Shown here: one piece after another, positions 1-11,800 of the stretch
Layout of the letters: each line of letters starts with the position of its first letter
Position numbering within the stretch: the first letter of the stretch is position 1
Source of the DNA: Larix kaempferi
Lineage: Eukaryota > Streptophyta > Pinopsida > Pinales > Pinaceae
DNA: 64,000 nucleotides
Assembly: GCA_027924585.1 (NCBI GenBank)
Contig: BSBM01001387.1
Location: 1,984,001 to 2,048,000, forward strand
Direction of reading: 5' to 3'
Program-made: the position numbers and the translations under genes
The notes under the pieces: model-generated
Databases searched by the model: none
What the model was told of the DNA's origin: nothing
Seen by the model: only the letters and a program-made list of their open reading frames with translations

Positions 1-660
1 GGTATCAAATACTTCAAGCGACATCTAGTTCTAAAGTTACATGGGGGTATACATAGGTACATCCAAACATAAATGGAGTTTTTGGAAATCTCGTCAATGG
101 GAACCACTTATCTTTATGTTGTCAAAATCAAGAAAAATTAAAGCAGAGGAATAAATGAGAGCTTGAATATATGAATGAATCATAACAGAAGTAGGGAAAA
201 GGTAGCCCCATTCCAAAGAAAAAAGGACAAAGCAAGGTTGGACAACTTGGGGACAATCAGTCTAAGCCACAATCAGTCTAAGCCGCAAGAAAAGAAGGGT
301 AATGGTAAGATGAAGAAAGACACTGAGAATTCATGTGAGTTCCATAAAATCCCCTGGAACAACACTGATGAATGTCGCTCAAAGCGCTCATTGGTGGCCG
401 AGCTTACAACATTAGAGTTAGATCTAGGATTTGGCTCTAATTTAGAGCCATGTAAGGGGAAGCAGATCATTGATGCAGAACCCAGTTCCACAATCACTAC
501 CACCAAGTTCCATCCCAACAAACTAGAGGAGATGGAAGAAGGTGAGTTCATTTTCCACTTGTAGATGTGGGTGAAGATAACTCCATTGCATTTCATTGTT
601 AATAGAGGAATCCAAAATATGAGTCATGATCCTTATCCCTTGGTATTTCTATGCTAAAAA
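1..660 (+). pseudogene. Ty3-gypsy gag C-terminus / protease remnant
   Basis: One reading frame from base 1 gives gag-like sequence broken by stops near 70, 136 and 169, then an open stretch at 175-564. That stretch contains CEFHKIPWNNTDECRSK, a degenerate zinc-knuckle region typical of plant gypsy gag, and KGKQIIDAEPS upstream of the protease. After a stop at 562-564 the frame continues with MWVKITPLHFIV and then NRG where a gypsy protease has D-S-G, so the protease active site is lost. No RT, RNase H or integrase follows, so this is a 3'-truncated fragment whose 5' part lies outside the window. Seen: the frame and motifs. Inferred: the gypsy assignment, by resemblance to plant gag-PR junctions. 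Confidence 0.6.
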
Positions 661-1253
661 TTGGCCTGAGAATGCTTCAGAAGTATCCTTTCCATCCTAC
701 GATATCCCTATAGATGCATGACCTCATATGTGATATCAATTGTTTGGTCGAGGAAAATGGCACCCGAGTGAGTCTTAGACAATATCATTCGAACACACTT
801 TTGAACTGTGTAAAAAGTAACAAAATAGGGAACCTAAATTAGACTCATTAGGTCAAACTTGAAGAAGGTATGAAACGACTCAACGTCTTAATTTATTCCT
901 TGTGGCATTTAGAATATTTATGAAGAGATAACTTAGGGAAAGCAACATAACGTATTATAGATTTGGTAATCTATCAGCTACAATTGTTCCACATAAGCTT
1001 TTAGGTGCTCATCTTTAGAGAAATGCACCCATGGGTCCAATACCTCCTCTGCACATACAAGGTTTTACACCTCCCGAATAGGGGGCTTCGTCCTCCTCAA
1101 TTTTTTTTTTCAATTTCCCAAAAAGTTGATAAATAAGGATCCTTTTATTTTAAGGGGGATCATATTTTATGGGTGGGGTTGTTCCAATTACTAGCTCGTA
1201 TACCTATTCCTTTTTAGATTCTATTGTTATCTACAGGTAATAAATCCTTTCCT
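661..1253. other. Unassigned AT-rich spacer
   Basis: No convincing coding frame in six frames. It may include the diverged outer part of the LTR whose inner end is recognisable from about 1254, but I could not align it with the related LTR at 7977-8618. Confidence 0.4.
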
Positions 1254-1313
1254 ATAAACCACCAATGGTAAACACAAGTTTGATTCTTTTACTGAGTCAA
1301 GTTTAACCTAACA
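1254..1313 (-). repeat. LTR remnant 1 of a small non-autonomous element
   Basis: The phrase starting AAACCACCAATGGTAAACAC and ending CTAACA closely matches the ends of the LTRs at 1776-2106 and 7977-8618. It is followed by a stretch that is purine-rich on the minus strand, as expected for a polypurine tract before a minus-strand 3' LTR. Only the inner end of this copy could be aligned; the outer limit is unknown. Confidence 0.5.
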
Positions 1314-1775
1314 TTCACCCTTTTAAACTTGACATGTGATAATAAAAAACCCCTCAAAATTTTAACCAAGTATATGGGGATACGACATGCCCCACCTCTT
1401 GACTCTATCTAAATATCCCTCTAGAGTTTTCATAGGCAACTAACCAAGCTAAGGGAATGCATGCATAACCATGTATTACAACAATATGCCCATTTACAAT
1501 ATTGTGACCAAATTTAAACTTCATAAAAAATGTTTCTAGTGAAATGATCACTTCTTCATTCACATATTCCATTTGATCATCCTCAATTTTTACCATACCT
1601 TTCAAGCTATAACTTAATATGGTTCACATACCCATGAACCGTCACTTTAACTTGTGAGCTCGGTCACAATCATTTACAATTCCAACAAACAATGTATGAG
1701 TAGCTTGAATTCAATCTAGGAAACCATAGCTTCTAAGACATTTACATTTTCCTTCAACCTCGGCCTAATACTAGT
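1314..1775 (-). mobile_element. Internal unit 1 of the tandem LTR element
   Basis: Homologous over most of its length to 2107-2588. Shared phrases include TTTAAACTTGACAT at the PPT side, CCTCAATTTTTACCAT, and GGTTCACATACCCATGAACC. The side next to the following LTR reads GGCCTAATACTA, a degenerate reverse complement of a tRNA-Met primer site. A 66-codon minus-strand frame at 1405-1605 matches no family I recognise, so the unit looks non-coding. At 462 bp it is the scale of a TRIM element. Confidence 0.5.
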
Positions 1776-2106
1776 TGTTAGGAAATGATAAAATGCAAAA
1801 ATACATATAATAATTATTATAAGTAAGAACACACAATGAAGAAGAATATTTTTTTTCGTGGAAACCCAAAATAGGGAGAACCACCAACAATATATCTATT
1901 ACCCTTGACCACTATGGCCATTCTAGCCAATATTGACCTCTCATAGACCAACATCGACCAATTTAGGAAATTTACAATAGAGTCACTCAAGCCCTTAAGT
2001 GGGCTTCATCAAATGAAATACCATGGGACACCCAAAACCATGGCTCATAAACCACAAATGGTAAACCCAACTTTGATTATTTTATTGAGTTAACATTAAC
2101 CTAACG
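1776..2106 (-). repeat. LTR 2 of the tandem element (internally deleted)
   Basis: Begins TGTTAGGAAATGATAAAATG and ends CCTAACG. It aligns with both ends of the 642-bp LTR at 7977-8618 but lacks the middle roughly 300 bp. Shared segments include GTGGAAACCCAAAA and ATACCATGGGACACC. It is flanked by a primer-site-like sequence on the low side and a PPT-like sequence on the high side, so it is shared by two internal units. Confidence 0.6.
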
Positions 2107-2588
2107 TTTCCCCATTTAAACTTGACATAGGGTAATCACTAACCCCCCTCAAATTTGTAATCGGATATATGGGGATACAATATGTCCCCCGTCTTCAGTC
2201 TACCTAAATCTACTTCTAGACTTTTCATAGGTGACTCACCAAGCGATGGGTACACATGCCTAACTAGCACTTACAATCGCATGCCCATTTACATTGTGAT
2301 CAAATTCCAACTCTATAAAAAAATGCTTCTAGTGATTTGATCACTTCATCCACATTTTCCATGTGATCATCCTCAATTTTTACCATGCATTTCTAGATAT
2401 AATTTACCATGGTTCACATACCCATGAACCATCACTTTAACTTGTGAGCTTTGTCGCATTCATTTAGGTTTCCATCGACCAATGTATGAGTATCTTAGGT
2501 TCAATGCCCCTGGCAAAAGATGCTATTGACCTAGTGTCCCCACTCCCCGCTTCCTGCCGTAAGAGCTCTTTGTATTCTAGAAAGAATA
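2107..2588 (-). mobile_element. Internal unit 2 of the tandem element, left half
   Basis: Homologous to 1314-1775 and interrupted at 2588/2589 by the copia insertion. It resumes at 7809 after the duplicated GAATA. The minus strand ending here reads as a PPT (AAATGGGGAA) directly before the LTR. Confidence 0.55.
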
Positions 2589-3176
2589 TGTTAGTTGTGG
2601 AGCCATATCTTCTAGTCTCATAGATGATATTGTATCAGCTGTGTTTGTACCCCAATTTTATATGATATGTAGGTGGACTATACACTCACCCCAGCGGGGG
2701 TGTGTGGGGGGGCATCGCCCCCCCCACAGGGTTCCAGGGGGGACCATCCCCTCTGGATGGGGGGTCCAGGGGCAGCGCCCCCGAAGAAAAATTTTGGGGT
2801 TGTTTTCGCCAGTTGTTTTGCGGGCCCATGGTTTTGGGTATCCCGTGGTATTTTCCCATTGTATTTCCCTTATAAAAGAAAGACATTGTGATACAGCTAG
2901 GGTAGATGATGTATTAGGTTTTATGCATTGTAAAAGATCTCTGAGATCAGGAGAGAGACTGTGAAAACAGAGAAGAGGAAGTGCAGCGGTTGTGCTGCAG
3001 GTTATATCCCTTCACCTTGCTAGACGGTAATAATAATAAGGACTGGAAAATTCAGTGTGGAAGTAGCCCAAGTTGGGTGAACCACGATATATCTGTGTCT
3101 CTCTTGTAATGTGTATGTGTGATCATATTTGCATTTCTGTTTATTGTTATTGCTCTGCGATCCTGTTTTTCTAACA
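2589..3176 (+). repeat. 5' LTR of copia-1
   Basis: 588 bp, TG...CA ends. TATAAAAG at 2871-2878 is the likely promoter. Upstream lies a very GC-rich block (about 2690-2790) able to form three successive hairpins, for example arms 2704-2713 and 2717-2727 around ATC. The copy at 7216-7803 has the same structure. Confidence 0.95.
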
Positions 3177-3178
3177 AT

Positions 3179-3190
3179 TGGTATCAGAGC
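3179..3190 (+). promoter_or_regulatory. Primer binding site (tRNA-Met type)
   Basis: TGGTATCAGAGC lies two bases after the 5' LTR and matches the complement of the initiator tRNA-Met 3' end used by most plant copia elements. Confidence 0.93.
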
Positions 3191-3251
3191 CAAAGGTCTA
3201 TTTGGCAGTTAAACCCGCAGGAAGATAGGGTTTCTGGTTCGAGTGGGAGCA

Positions 3252-6200
3252 ATGGCAGAAGAAGGAAAGTTTAAGGTCGAGAAGTTTAACGGCGAAAACT
3301 TCGGGTTATGGAAGATGCAAATGGAGGACTATCTGTACCAGAAGGATTTATTCCTACCGTTGGGAGGAAAAGCAAAGCAGCCGACGGCTATGAAGGACGA
3401 AGAATGGGAGGTTCTTGACAGAAAGGCTCTGGGAACAATACGGTTGAGCCTGGCTTCGTCGGTGGCTTTCAATATCTCAAAAGAAACGACAACACAGGGT
3501 TTGATGAAAGCATTGGGTAAGCTGTATGAAAAACCCTCGGCCTCCAACAAGGTATTTGTAATGAAGTGTTTATTTAATATGAAGATGTCTGAAGGTGGAT
3601 CTGTTACTGATCATTTAAATGAGTTTAATACGGTTACAAATCAGCTAAGTTCTGTAAGTGTGAACTTTGATGATGAGGTTAGGGCTCTTCTAATCTTGTG
3701 TTCATTGCGAGAAAGCTGGAATAGCTTGGTCATGGCTGTAAGTAACTCTGTCTATGGTTCAAACACCTTGAAATTTGATGATGTTATTGGTGTTATTCTT
3801 AGCGAGGAAATGCGAAGAAAAAGCACAGGTGAGACATCAGGTAATGCGTTGACCATGGAGAGCAGGGGAAGAAAAAAGGAGAGAGGAAAGAGCCAAGGTA
3901 ATCGTGGAAAGTCTAAAACGGGCAGATCCAAGTCAAGATTGGGAAAGATAGAGTGCTGGAACTGTGGAAAGAAAGGACATCTGAAGAAAGAATGCAAATC
4001 TCTAAAGAAGAAAGGAGATGCACAGAAGGAAACTACCCAGGAAGAAAATGTAGCAGGTGATGTGTTACTAGATGCTTTAATTCTTGCATTAGATAATACT
4101 AGTGATTATTTGGTAGTAGATTCAGTAGCTTCATGTCATGCTGCACCCCATAGGAAATACTTTCATGAGTATGTTCCTCGCGACTTTGGACATGTTTTAT
4201 TGGGTGATGATGAGCCATGTAAAATTGTTGGAATGGGTAAGGTATGGATAAAAATTAAGAATGGAACTGATTGGTTGTTGAAAGAAGTTAGGCATATTCC
4301 TGCTATGAAAATAAATCTGATCTCAACAGGGCAGTTGGGAGATGGCGGCTGTCTATCTACGTTCGGAGAAAAGTGGTGGAAGATCACTAAAGGATCAATG
4401 GTGATAGCAAAAGGAGACAGAGTAGGTACGTTGTATTTATGTCCTCATAATATTGACCATTCTATCTCTTTAGCTTCCACAGGAACAGATATAGCATTGT
4501 GGCATCATAGGCTTGGCCACATGAGTGAGAAGGGGATGCATATTCTCCACTCAAGGAAGTTGCTACCGGATTTGAAGCAGGTAAGTTTGGAATTCTGTGA
4601 AAACTGTGTTTATGGAAAACAGAAGAGAGTCAGATTTCTTAGGGTTGGGAAAGAGAAGAAGAATGAAAAATTAGAGCTTGTACATACAGATGTATGGGGA
4701 CCGGCTCAGGTACAATCTCTTGGTGGCTCTCATTATTATGTTACATTTATTGATGATGCAACTAGAAAAACTTGGGTTTATTGCATTAGACAGAAATATG
4801 ATGTGTTTGCTACTTTTAAGAAGTGGAAAGCTTTGGTTGAGAATGAGACAGGAAAAAGATTGAAGTGTCTCAGATCTGATAATGGAGGTGAGTACTGCGG
4901 CAAGGAGTTTGATAGTTATTGTTCATAGCATGGGATTCGTAGAGAGAAGACAGTCCCAGGAACACCACAGGAAAATGGTGTGTCAGAAAGGATGAACAGA
5001 ACGATCATGGAGCGTGCAAGGTGTATGAGACTGCATGCAGGGTTGCCCTTACAGTTTTGGGCGGATGCTGTAAATACTGTTGTTTATTTAATAAACAGAG
5101 GACCTTCAAGTGATTTGGATGGTGGTATTCCAGAGGAAGCATGGACATATAAAAAGGTAAACTACTCATTTCTGAGAATGTTTGGTTGTGAATCATTTGT
5201 CCATATTAATAAAGAAAATAGAACAAAGCTTGAAGCTAAATCCAAGAAATGTACCTTTATTGGATATGGGGTTGATGAATTTGGTTATCATTTATGGGAT
5301 TATGAAAATAACAAAATCATCAGGAGTAGAGATGTGATATTCAATGAAAAGGTCATGTATAAAGATCAGTTGCAGCGAAAGAAACAGGAAAAGGAAAACA
5401 CAGAGTAGATAGTGCTTGATGGATATAAAGAAAATGAAGTTCCGAAGGTGCTAGAAAATCAAGAGCAGCAACAAGTACCTGAAACTCCTGCAACTGTAAG
5501 AAGATCTACCAGGTTAAGTAGACTCCTTGAACGATACTCTCCTTCTATGTATTATTTATTGATGATTGATTCTGGTGAACCAAAATGTTATGAAGAAGCA
5601 ATGCTGGTGGAAACTAGAAAGAAGTGGGAAAAAGGCATGAATGAGGAGATGGACTCATTGGTAGGAAACCAGACTTCGGATTTGGTTCAGTTTCCTACTG
5701 GTAAAGGAGCATTGCAAAACAAATGGATTTACAGGTTGAAGGAAGAAGAAGGAGGTAAGAAGCGGTACAAGGCAAGACTTGTTGTAAAGGGGTTTGCACA
5801 GAAGAAAGGTATAGATTTTGATGAAATATTTTCTCCTGTTGTTAAGATGACTTCAATTAGGACTATCTTAAGTCTAGTGGCGGTAAAAGATTTGCATATT
5901 GAACAGTTAGATGTAAAAGCAACCTTCCTCCATGGGAATTTGGAGGAATAAATATATATGCAGCAGCCACAAGGGTATGAGGTCAGAGGTAAGGAGGATC
6001 TGGTATGCAGGTTGAAAAAGAGCTTGTATGGCTTGAAGCAAGCTCCAAGGCAGTGTTATCTAAATTTTGACAGGTTTATGACAGAACAAGGTTATAGTAG
6101 ATGTCATTCTGACCACTGTGTTTATTTCAAGAAGCTAGACAATGGAAGATATATTATCTTGTTATTATATGTGGATGGCATGCTTGTTGCAGGGTCTGAC

Positions 6201-7130
6201 ATACAGGATATAAATGTACTCAAAAGGAAGCTAGCTAATTCATTTGCGATGAAGGATTTGGGTGCTGCAAAGCAAATCCTTGGTATGAGAATAATGAGAG
6301 ACAGGAAAAATCTCAAATTGACATTGTCTCAAAGTGAGTACATACAAAAGGTGTTGGAGAGGTTCAGAATGCAGAATGCAAAACCTGTAAGTACACCTTT
6401 GGATAGCCATTTCAGTCTAAGTAAGGAAATGTGTCCCAAGACACAAGAAGAGATAGATTACATGTCCAAGGTTCCCTATCAATCAGCAGTTGGCATCTTG
6501 ATGTATGCCATGGTGTGCACAAGACCAGATATTGCACATGCAGTGGGAGTTGTGAGCAGATATATGAACAATCCAGGTAAAGAACATTGGAAGGCAGTAC
6601 AGTGGATTCTCAGGTATTTGAGAGGTACTACCACTGAGGCATTATGTTTTGGAGGTTCAGACACTGTTCTACAGGGATATGTTGATGTAGATATGGCAGG
6701 TGACAAGGATAGCAGGAGGAGCACCACAGGGTATGTGTTTACTGTAGGTGGAACAACAGTAAGCTGGATTTTGAAACTACAGAAGGTTGTTGCACGTTCA
6801 ACAACAGAAGCAGAGTATGTTTCCATTACAGAGGCTATTAAAGAGATGATTTGGTTGCATAGGTTTATGGAGGAAGTGGGTAAGAAGCAGAAGGATAGCA
6901 GATTGTATAGTGACAGCCAGAGTGCCATTCACCTTGCAAAGAATTCAACATTCCATTCCAGGACCAAACATATACAGCTCAAGTACCATTTCATACGCTC
7001 TGTTCTGGAATATGAACTGTTGAAGCTGGAAAAGATACATACTAGCCAGAATCCTGCAGACATGTTCACAAAGGTAGTGACCAGAGAGAAACTAAGTTCG
7101 TGCTCGGTTTCAGTTGGCCTTCTAGCATGA
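3252..7130 (+). pseudogene. copia-1 gag-pol polyprotein, nonsense-disrupted
   Basis: One frame of 1293 codons including the terminal stop starts at the ATG at 3252. Premature stops are TAG 4926-4928, TAG 5406-5408 and TAA 5949-5951; there is no frameshift. Order seen: gag with FNGENFGLWKMQM near the N-terminus; one zinc knuckle CWNCGKKGHLKKEC; protease with DSV where D-S-G is expected; the integrase HHCC region (WHHRLGH ... CENCVYGK); and a DDE core with HTDVWG, RSDNGGEY and ENGVSER. RT follows (LDVKATFLHG; LLYVDGML where YVDD is expected), then RNase H (STTEAEY, SDSQSAIHLA, HIQLKYHFIR). Three stops and two altered catalytic motifs mean no complete active polyprotein. Length and order are normal for copia. 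The first stop falls between the second integrase Asp and the catalytic Glu. Confidence 0.95.
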
Positions 7131-7204
7131 AGGTGAAGAGGAGAAATTTTCCAAGTCCAAGTCCAGCAAGTGTAGAAGCGGTGGAGTTGCTGTGATCAGT
7201 CTCC

Positions 7205-7214
7205 AAGTGGGAGA
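7205..7214 (+). promoter_or_regulatory. Polypurine tract of copia-1
   Basis: AAGTGGGAGA ends one base before the 3' LTR, the normal place for plus-strand priming. Confidence 0.85.
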
Positions 7215-7215
7215 T

Positions 7216-7803
7216 TGTTGGTTGTAGAGCCAGATCTTCTAGTCTCATAGATGATATTGTATCAACCATGTTTGTACCCCAGTTTTATATGATATGTAGG
7301 TGGACTGTACACTCACCCCAGCGGGGGGGTGTGGGGGGGCATCGCCCCCCCCACGGGGTTCCAGGGGGGACCATCCCCTCTGGCTGGGGGGTCCGGGGGC
7401 AACGCCCCTGAAGAAAATTTTTGGGGCTGTTTTCGCCAGTTGTTTTGCGGGCCCATGGTTTTGGGTATCCCGTGGTATTTTCCCATTGTATTTCCCTTAT
7501 AAAAGAAATACATTGTAATACGGCTAGGGTAGATTATGTATTAGGTTTTATGCATTGTAAAATATCTCTAAGATCAGGAGAGAGACTGTGAAAACAAAGA
7601 AGAGGAAGTGCAGCGGTTGTGCTGCAGGTTGTATCCCTTCACCTTGCTGGACGGTAATAATAATAAGGACTGGAAAATTCAGTGTGGATGTAGCCCAAGT
7701 TGGGTGAACCACGATATATCTGTGTCTCTCTTGTAATGTGTATGTGTGATCATATTTGCATTTTTGTTTATTGTTATTGCTCTGCGATCCTGTTTTTCTA
7801 ACA
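7216..7803 (+). repeat. 3' LTR of copia-1
   Basis: 588 bp, same length as the 5' copy, TGTTGG...CTAACA, TATAAAAG at 7498-7505, followed by the target duplicate GAATA. Confidence 0.95.
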
Positions 7804-7808
7804 GAATA

Positions 7809-7976
7809 GAGGGTAAGTTTATAGGATGAAGGTGGATTGGGTGATCATGATGTAGATTCGACCACCATTATGTGGGGAACCTATTTTGGTCCGGACCAAA
7901 ATGCTAGATGAGTTATTTATTGCCGATCTTATTACCAGAATTTTACGTTATCCTTCAGCATCACTCTGAAACCAAT
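7809..7976 (-). mobile_element. Internal unit 2 of the tandem element, right half
   Basis: Continuation of 2107-2588 beyond the copia insertion. It ends CTCTGAAACCAA (about 7964-7975), a degenerate reverse complement of the tRNA-Met primer site, immediately next to the LTR at 7977. No coding frame is visible. Confidence 0.5.
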
Positions 7977-8618
7977 TGTTAGGAAATGATAAAATGAAAA
8001 AATACATATAATAATTATAGTAATCAAGCACACACAAGAAGACTATTTTTACCGTGGAAACCCAAAACAAGGAAAACCACCAATAATAGATATATTACAC
8101 TTTACCATTATGTCCAAGGAATGGCCAATATGGCCATCACGAACACTCATAAGCCAACATCGACTAATTTACCCAATTTACAATGGACTCCCTAATTCCC
8201 TTAAAAATACTAAATCACATGCAATACCATGGGACACCTAAAACCATGAGCCCATAAATAGGGACACTTTTAGGGTTGAAATTTATCCCATGGGATAATT
8301 TTTTAGGATTTTTCCACAATAATATGTTCCCTTTTCCTTTTTTTTCAAATATTGATTCACCCAAGTTCTGTAGGATTACAATTTGTTACTTTAAAAATTG
8401 CCAAAATTGTCCAAAAACTATATAAAACCCTTAGAAATTTGGATATATATTTTAAAATATTGCCAAACATTTTATAGTTGGAAATTTGATAACTAGTAAG
8501 ATTCACCAAGGTTTCTACACTATAAGAAAATTATGGATCCTTAAAATCTTCTCTTCCTGTAAACCACCAATGGTCAACTTATCCTTGACTCTTTTACTGA
8601 GTCAAGTTTATCCTGACA
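7977..8618 (-). repeat. LTR 3 of the tandem element (longest copy)
   Basis: 642 bp with inverted ends TGTTAGGA / TCCTGACA. The primer-site remnant on the low side shows it is the 5' LTR of a minus-strand element. Its first and last portions match 1776-2106, and its last portion matches 1254-1313. Confidence 0.6.
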
Positions 8619-8634
8619 ATCCAACTTAGGGGAG

Positions 8635-8871
8635 GTGACATTTTTTACGGAAAAATTAATTGTTTTGCAAACGACAACTACATTTTGCCTTATTCCTACA
8701 TCTCCGTTCATTGGAAAGGGAGTAGAGGTTGTGGATGTCATGAAAGTTGTGCTTGTTTTTCATGTTTCCTTTGTAGATTTGTTGGGTGTTGCATTTCTAC
8801 CAATTCACAAATGTAATGAAATTTATGCACTACATTTCTTTGGAGTATACGATGGGTATGGAGATACCTAG
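8635..8871 (+). pseudogene. Possible PP2C protein phosphatase exon fragment
   Basis: A short open frame ends in YALHFFGVYDGYGDT. Plant PP2C phosphatases carry HFFGVYDGHGG at this point, where the Asp and Gly bind catalytic metal. About 35 residues upstream, KGVEVVDVM sits where PP2Cs have a G-x-R-x-x-MED motif whose Glu and Asp are also metal ligands. Here the His of DGHGG is Tyr and the second Gly is Asp, so it would not be a normal active site. No following PP2C motif was found and the frame stops at 8871. I infer a captured or decayed exon next to the LTR at 7977-8618. A chance match over such a short stretch remains possible. Confidence 0.35.
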
Positions 8872-11800
8872 GTTATATTTAAATTTTGTTTTTTTTATGC
8901 CACCATTCTTTAGTTTTACCATTGGACCATGGCAATGTTGTGCTAGGACAATCAACCTCCAAAATCTTCATTGAATAATCAATTTCCATACTGATCACAT
9001 AAACAAAGGTTTTTCATGTAGCTTCTCCTTCTATAAGGTGTTGTGTATTAAACCTAAAACATGTGTTACCTTCCCTTGTTTAGCAAGGTCAAACTGTGTA
9101 ATGGTAATGGTAACTTCAATATGACCAAGCAAGAAAATTTCTCGTGGTTTAAAACAATTTTCCACAATTTTCTCTATTCTAGATGAATTTGAGTTGATTT
9201 GCATGAATATTTTATTTCTATGGTTTCATTTAATTTTTTAGTCATTATATTTCATGGTGGTTTCGGTTTACATAGTGGCCTTGACAAGAGTGGATATATA
9301 TGAAATGGACCCTATTTTTTAGGGCTATGAAGTTGTTCCCATTGCACTTGTTCATGGGATATTTGGATTTGGGAAATGAGTGAGATTTTTTTCCCACTGA
9401 GTAGTTTAAGACCAACCTAGTGAAATCATTTCAAGACCAGTAAAGTTCATTTGGAGTATAAGTTCGAAGGGATCAACCTTACTTTAAGATGAGTTATTTT
9501 GTTTATTCGAATTTTACCATTTGGACCCTTTTTTTTAGGATATTTCATAATGGATTAATTGGGACATTACTTTAGTGACATTTTCCTTAGATAAAATGGG
9601 AATTTACCTAGTTTTAGGTTTTGTCTTTTGAGTTCTGGGGTTATGGGTACTAGTGTTATTGGTTATAGAAACTAGGTAGAATGTCATATAGGGAAGGGGA
9701 TAAAGAGAAGGATGACCATGTGCTTGTTGATTATTTGGGTTATATGGAAAACCTTTATGATAGGTATATGTTTATTTTCTCCTTCAAATATGCAATGTAT
9801 GTATTCTTGAATTTATTCTTTCTAGAATGCCTAAAAAATGTGCATTTGTATTCTTAGCCCTTGTAAAGTTTGATGCAATATGGGCTCATTTTTAAGGAAC
9901 TTGATGCTATTCAATCTACATTTTGCTCATCATCTTTTGTGTTTGGAGAGAATATGGGATTTAGCTTTAGCTTTAAGTAAGTGTGATGCGTTATACTTAT
10001 TTATTGATTTTTATTTTGAGTCGGTGAACCTTAAGGGCTTAATCATAACCTCATGTTCATTAGATACCCACTTGCTCATCGTGGTTTAGAAGGTTCATCG
10101 TTATCTACCCACATGTTCGTTGTGGTTTGGAAGGTATGCACCAATTGTGTATAAATTTAAAATTGCTCTTTGTTTGTATTTATCCTAGTTATTCCTATAA
10201 GGAGATTGTAGAATGAGATATCAATTTTTATTAATTCTATTTTGAAAAGAATTAATGAGTTATGAACCAACTCATATTCTTATAGTATACAATAACATGA
10301 AACGTGCATAAATCCCTAAATTATCACAAATTGTTTTTATGATAACCTTGTCTCAACTTTTAAACTTGTATTTCATGGTGGTTTTGGTTTGCATAGTGGT
10401 CATGGTAAAAATGAGGTAGGTAGCTCCGACACAATGAGTAATGAAGTGGGACTTGAAATCGAGAAAAAATGTGATTGTGTTCATGAACATGAGACATAGT
10501 GGATTGAATAAGATGAAACATGTGTCTATATAGAACTACCTTACTTTCTTGGAGGTAAGAAATATCTCAAGCAAATGAGATTTAAATATTCATTTTGGTA
10601 TTCCCTGCCCCTAGTATAAAATCTAGGAAAATTGAACTACATTTATGAAAAGTAAAAAAAAAAAGACTTGAAGTGACCATATTTGGTGCATTATGTTGTC
10701 TTGTTTCTTTTCTAGCATACAACAATCAAATAATGTTGATATCTAGAATTTTATCAAGGAAATAGGATAGGCATGAGAGTTCTATTATCAACAAATCTAG
10801 TGGAATGTCGTAGTTTAGCACAATGTTCCTTAAAAATATTTATCTCTTATACAACAATTTCCTTGAAACTACATTGTCATATTTAATGGGTATTTATAAT
10901 AATTATGTCATGCTTTCTCTTGAAAATATTTTTTCTTATTTTTGTAAAGGTTTGAGAAAGTAGCTAAGAGGTATGGATTTTATTGTTCAATTGTGGTTAA
11001 GGGCCCTTAGTAATATAATATTATTTAAGTATATATCTAGTGCCTACAATAGAGTCAGTCAACTAGTGCTTAACTCTTCAAATCCTTGAGAGTGGCTTTC
11101 CCATGTAACTATCAAAGCTATTCTTCCAACTGAAGCATCAAATTTACATCATAAATATAAACCAATAACATTATTCTAAAAATATATGAATTTGAAGTTT
11201 CCATATTATATTTAATAAGTAGGCTCTCTAGTTAATATTCAATAAATAATATATAGATTTAATGATTACTTAATATTTGTTTAAGCTACTCTATCAATTT
11301 TAAATGAACATCCCTTTTCCTTGATTTTGTTACTTTATATTTATTTGAATAATATAATTGTTATCTACTTGTCTATGATTATGAGTTTATAGTAAGTGAA
11401 TTCTGCAAATGAGGAGTTTGTATTCAAAATAGTATAAATGATAGAAATCATATATCTAACTTTATGGTAGACTAAGAAGATCCCTTAAGTACCAAGGAGA
11501 TGTTGTGATATCATATTATGTTAGATAACCATACATAAGTATAGACATCCACTTATATGACATATGTATTCTTTCCTTTGTATCTTTTGTGCTAGTATTA
11601 TACATCTTCTTTAGTTTTTCTACTAGTATTGCACGTCCTCATGTATTGCTTTTTTTTTTTTGGAAAAACTTAGAAAGTGAATAGAAGCATCATTGCTTCT
11701 TTTCTTGAATGAGTTGGAATAACATTTGTTTTTCACTCACTAAAATTCCATTTGTTATAATGTTGTGAATTTAAAAAGTATTAATGTAGTAATTTGATAA

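Larger units (their letters stand above)
2589..7803 (+). mobile_element. Complete Ty1-copia LTR retrotransposon (copia-1)
   Basis: Two 588-bp LTRs with TGTTAG/CTAACA ends enclose a tRNA-Met primer site, a single-frame gag-pol and a polypurine tract. The 5-bp target duplication GAATA is perfect at 2584-2588 and 7804-7808. By hand I count about 27 substitutions and no net length change between the LTRs, roughly 4.6% divergence. The element landed in an internal region of the small tandem LTR element, so it is younger than its host. It is inactive: three nonsense codons and damaged protease and RT active sites. Its domain order (gag, PR, INT, RT, RNase H) is the copia order, and the zinc-knuckle type resembles the Tnt1-like branch. 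Confidence 0.96.

Noticed and set aside
2641-2964. Open frames within copia-1 LTRs (also 7300-7518)
   Set aside because: They lie in the GC-rich LTR block, are present in both LTRs, and have no family motif.
3179-3190. Possible tRNA-Met gene
   Set aside because: Only the 12-base primer complement is present, next to an LTR; no cloverleaf.
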